A DNA stretch of 37,558 nt, taken from the NCBI GenBank assembly GCA_016927865.1, contig JAFGLU010000050.1, forward strand, positions 1 to 37,558, in the 5' to 3' direction. Positions 35,354-37,558 of this stretch are shown one piece after another (the first letter of the stretch is position 1; each line of letters begins with the position of its first letter). Source of the DNA: Anaerolineaceae bacterium. Lineage in GTDB: Bacteria; Chloroflexota; Anaerolineae; Anaerolineales; Anaerolineaceae. Under the pieces are notes generated by a model. The model was not told the origin of the DNA and searched no databases. It saw only the letters and a list, made by a program, of their open reading frames with translations. The position numbers and the translations under genes were made by a program.

Positions 35354-37303
35354 TCAGGGAGCGCAGCCCTCGCCGTAATCCAGCGCCTCTAAATTCCACA
35401 AGAAGCTGCGCGCAGTCGAATCGGAGTCTAACCCGCATAGGTCGGGGCGCGAGACGACAATTTGCAATTGATAATACAATGGCAGCACGGGCAGGTTTTC
35501 GGCGAAGAGCCGCTCCACCGTCGCCACACGCTCTGGGTAATCGGCCTGGTCGGGGCGGCCCCACAGCGCAGCCGTGCAGGCCGCGTCAAAAGTCGGGTCG
35601 GAATAGCCGGTCACGTTCGTGCCAATCCAGGCGTTGGCTGCCGAAGGAATTTGCCTGCTGGTGAACAAGGAGCAGCCCGGTTGGCTGCCGGCTTGCCAGG
35701 TGAAGGCCGCCAGGTCAAATTTGCGCCCAAACAACACGCCATCCGGCCCGGGTGCATACATCTCGCCGGGGTTGAGCAGGTCCCGCTCCACGCCAACACC
35801 GCATTCGACCAGGGAGCTGACCACAATCTCAGCGACCTCAGCGCGCAGGTCGGCTTGAGAGGCGGAGTAAGTCAACTGCAAGGGCGTTCCGTCGAGCACG
35901 CCCACCACCCCCACGGCTACACGCGGCGTGGCGGGGTTGCTGTCGGTGTCCTTCCAACCCACCTCGTCCAGCAGGCGGCTGCCTTCGGCGGGGTCATAGG
36001 CATAAGCGGGCAAATCGGCCTGATAGAGCGGGTGATCGGGAGGCAGTGTGCCCAGGGGCACCTGCGAGCGGTCGTAGAACAGATCGGAAACGATCTTTTG
36101 CCGGTCGACGCAAGCCGCCAGGGCTTTGCGCGTGCGCACGTCACCCAACAGATCGGGGCGGTCACCGGCCAGCAGGTCAAAGCCGTCGTCATAAGCAGCC
36201 GGGCGGATGCCAAAATCGAGGTGCTCCCATTCCGGCCCCAGGGTATAGGTAAACTTGAGCTTGTCGGCATATTGGGTAAGGATCAACTCGCGGAGATGGG
36301 CGGTGAAAGCGGGGTTGTCTTCCACCACGTCGCACTCGCCGCTGACGGTCGCCAGCACAGCCGTATCCGCCGGCGCGCCCAGGAAGCGGTACACCAGCTT
36401 GTCAAACTTGGGCAGCCCTTCGGCGGCGCGGTAGTACAGCGGATTTTTCACCAGGGTAATGTGATCACCGGAGACCCACTCCTGGATGGTGTAGGGCCCC
36501 CAACCGATGGGAGCGCGGTTGGCGGCTTCATCCGCCAGCAGGCCCGCCGCCCCTACCATCTGGTAACGGAATTGGGGCAGCGGCAGCCAGAAGTAGGTGG
36601 CATAGTTCTTCTCCACAAAACCGGGCACGCCCGTCCAGCGGGTGGTCAGTTCGTCCACTGCCACATACGATGCAGTCCGGTCGACCACACCCTTGGATAC
36701 CGGCGTGGCCGGGTCGGCGGCCAGTTGGAAGGAAAACACGGAATCGGCAGCGGTGAGCGGCGTGCCATCCGACCAGAGGATGCCCGGCTTGAGGCGGAAA
36801 GTGACCGCCAGGCGATCCATTTGCAGTTCCGAAGCGCCGTCCCAGGCACGGGCGCAGTCGGGGCTGGTGCAGCCCGAAGGCAGCACGGTGACGCCCGGGG
36901 CCAGGGCCACCAACGCACCGCTCACGTCCACCACCGGCTCGCCGCTGCGCACCGTCACCGGCTCGAGCACGGCGTCGCCTTCGGCCAGGGAGGGCATTTT
37001 CTCTAGAATGACCGGCTGGGTAGAATAACCGCGCGTGTCAAACGGGCCGTCATAGAGCGCTTCGAGTACGCTCCACATGCTGCGCGAGGAGCCCGCATAA
37101 GCATACAGCGTAGAAGGCTCTTCGGCCAGGCACACCACCAGGGCCCGTTCAGGGATTTCGGTGGGTTCGGGCGTGTTGGTGGGCAAGGCGGGGGCCGCCG
37201 GGGTTGCGGTCGGCGCGGGGGCCGAGGTAGGAACCGGCGTGGATTGACAGCCGGAAAGCAGGAGAAGGAGGACAAGCAAAGAAGCAAAGAGGGATCGTTT
37301 CAT
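35354..37303 (-). CDS. Peptide/oligopeptide ABC transporter substrate-binding lipoprotein (SBP_bac_5 family)
   Basis: Binds peptide-like substrates outside the membrane and delivers them to a permease. I place the start at ATG 37303 (MKRSLFASLLVLLLLLSGC, 649 residues). This is a clean lipoprotein signal with lipobox LSGC; an upstream open extension of 36 codons lacks any signal character. A Pro/Thr/Ala linker (about 20-50) tethers the domain. Family hallmarks include RLKPGILWSDGTPLTAADSV (about 205), GWGPYTIQEW and the later VDRQKIV. Cysteines in SGCTSPDC may form a disulphide. It lies upstream of the two ATPase genes on the same strand but 546 nt away. No Shine-Dalgarno sequence is seen; TAGAAT lies 7 nt before the ATG. 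Odd: no permease genes between it and the ATPases. Confidence 0.9.
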   Translation of the reverse strand: MKRSLFASLLVLLLLLSGCQSTPVPTSAPAPTATPAAPALPTNTPEPTEIPERALVVCLAEEPSTLYAYAGSSRSMWSVLEALYDGPFDTRGYSTQPVILEKMPSLAEGDAVLEPVTVRSGEPVVDVSGALVALAPGVTVLPSGCTSPDCARAWDGASELQMDRLAVTFRLKPGILWSDGTPLTAADSVFSFQLAADPATPVSKGVVDRTASYVAVDELTTRWTGVPGFVEKNYATYFWLPLPQFRYQMVGAAGLLADEAANRAPIGWGPYTIQEWVSGDHITLVKNPLYYRAAEGLPKFDKLVYRFLGAPADTAVLATVSGECDVVEDNPAFTAHLRELILTQYADKLKFTYTLGPEWEHLDFGIRPAAYDDGFDLLAGDRPDLLGDVRTRKALAACVDRQKIVSDLFYDRSQVPLGTLPPDHPLYQADLPAYAYDPAEGSRLLDEVGWKDTDSNPATPRVAVGVVGVLDGTPLQLTYSASQADLRAEVAEIVVSSLVECGVGVERDLLNPGEMYAPGPDGVLFGRKFDLAAFTWQAGSQPGCSLFTSRQIPSAANAWIGTNVTGYSDPTFDAACTAALWGRPDQADYPERVATVERLFAENLPVLPLYYQLQIVVSRPDLCGLDSDSTARSFLWNLEALDYGEGCAP

Positions 37304-37310
37304 GGGGGTG

Positions 37311-37316
37311 ATTCTA
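37311..37316 (-). promoter_or_regulatory. Extended -10 upstream of the peptide-binding lipoprotein gene
   Basis: On the minus strand TGGTAGAAT ends at 37311, and the ATG follows 7 nt later (37303). The expected start lies within about one base of the ATG, so the mRNA is probably leaderless. No -35 consensus is visible. Confidence 0.45.
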
Positions 37317-37363
37317 CCATACCAAAAGAAAGGTGCTACCCCGTGGCCTCTGGTAGGTAGGGT

Positions 37364-37558
37364 AAACGCATCATGGATTTTTGTTCTAAAAACCTCGTGT
37401 CCTTTCGCCATATTTTAGGTATCTCCCCCACCCTACCCTCCCCCGGCAATCAGGATTCTGGATCACACAGACACTTTGCCGGGGGAGGGAAAGAATTCTG
37501 CAAAAGTGAGGGGCTGAAAGCCCCTCACTTTTGCGAAATCTTTCCTCCCTCCCCGCTC
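37364..37558. mobile_element. Second copy of the 350-bp inverted-repeat element, cut by the window edge
   Basis: It starts with AGGGTAAACGCATC (about 37360-37373) and aligns along almost its whole visible length with the reverse complement of 20158-19950. Shared blocks include GTTCTAAAA, CGCCATATTTT, GATTCTGGATC and the central hairpin. The first hairpin has perfect 14-bp arms (37436-37449 and 37476-37489, CCCTCCCCCGGCAA). The central one (37500-37534) has 16-bp arms around GAA. The third is cut after CCTCCCTCCCCGCTC. Orientation is opposite to the copy at 19812. It lies upstream of the binding-protein gene. Confidence 0.65.

Noticed and set aside
35462..37006. 514-codon plus-strand open frame opposite the peptide-binding protein
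   Set aside because: It is antisense to a clear lipoprotein with family motifs; composition is typical of a shadow frame.
37304..37411. Longer N-terminus for the peptide-binding protein
   Set aside because: It would bury the lipoprotein signal peptide behind 36 hydrophilic residues and cross the predicted promoter and the repeat.

Overview
The window (37,558 bp, GC-rich) reads as a stretch of a bacterial chromosome, most likely of a Chloroflexota (Anaerolineae-like) organism. This is inferred from the NuoA-L gene set, a fused glycyl-tRNA synthetase, a DnaG with an unusual zinc-finger spacing, Pro/Thr-rich cell-surface proteins, several genes that look leaderless, and many palindromic intergenic repeats. 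No taxonomic search was possible, so the assignment is tentative.

Layout. Positions 1-10344 (minus strand) hold nuoA to nuoL in canonical order, with nuoL cut by the left edge. They encode respiratory complex I and share one recognisable promoter in front of nuoA. Positions 10493-15805 (minus) carry a large polytopic membrane protein, a small membrane protein, and a translationally coupled pair: a membrane-anchored adenylate cyclase with a degenerate receiver domain, and a single-pass membrane protein with a Pro/Thr-rich tail. Positions 16093-19759 (minus) hold the replication and transcription pair dnaG-rpoD. After a 0.7-kb repeat-filled gap come a plus-strand lipoprotein (predicted beta-propeller plus SH3-like domain), a minus-strand alpha-beta fused glyQS, and a plus-strand polytopic membrane protein. 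Positions 27129-30942 (minus) are a compact glmU, CBS-domain membrane protein, cdd, recO operon. A tRNA-Gln, a response regulator with a roadblock-like domain, two oligopeptide ABC-transporter ATPases and an oligopeptide-binding lipoprotein complete the window. All of these last genes are on the minus strand.

The least ordinary content lies between genes. Two 112-bp elements (15968-16079 and 26991-27102) have GTAAC-type terminal inverted repeats, a central 55-bp hairpin and 8-bp or near-8-bp flanking duplications, which makes them look like IS66-type miniature transposable elements. A decayed relative sits between rpoD and dnaG. A second family is about 350 bp long with AGGGTAAACRCATC ends and internal stacked hairpins. 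It is complete at 19812-20160, is cut by the right edge at 37364-37558, and has a partial relative near 25.1 kb. Several genes (rpoD, dnaG, the lipoprotein at 20.5 kb, the peptide-binding protein, the membrane protein at 12.4 kb) have a -10-like hexamer only 6-9 nt before the start codon and no Shine-Dalgarno sequence, so they may be translated from leaderless mRNAs. I found no CRISPR array, phage module, intact transposase gene or obvious defence or biosynthetic cluster.
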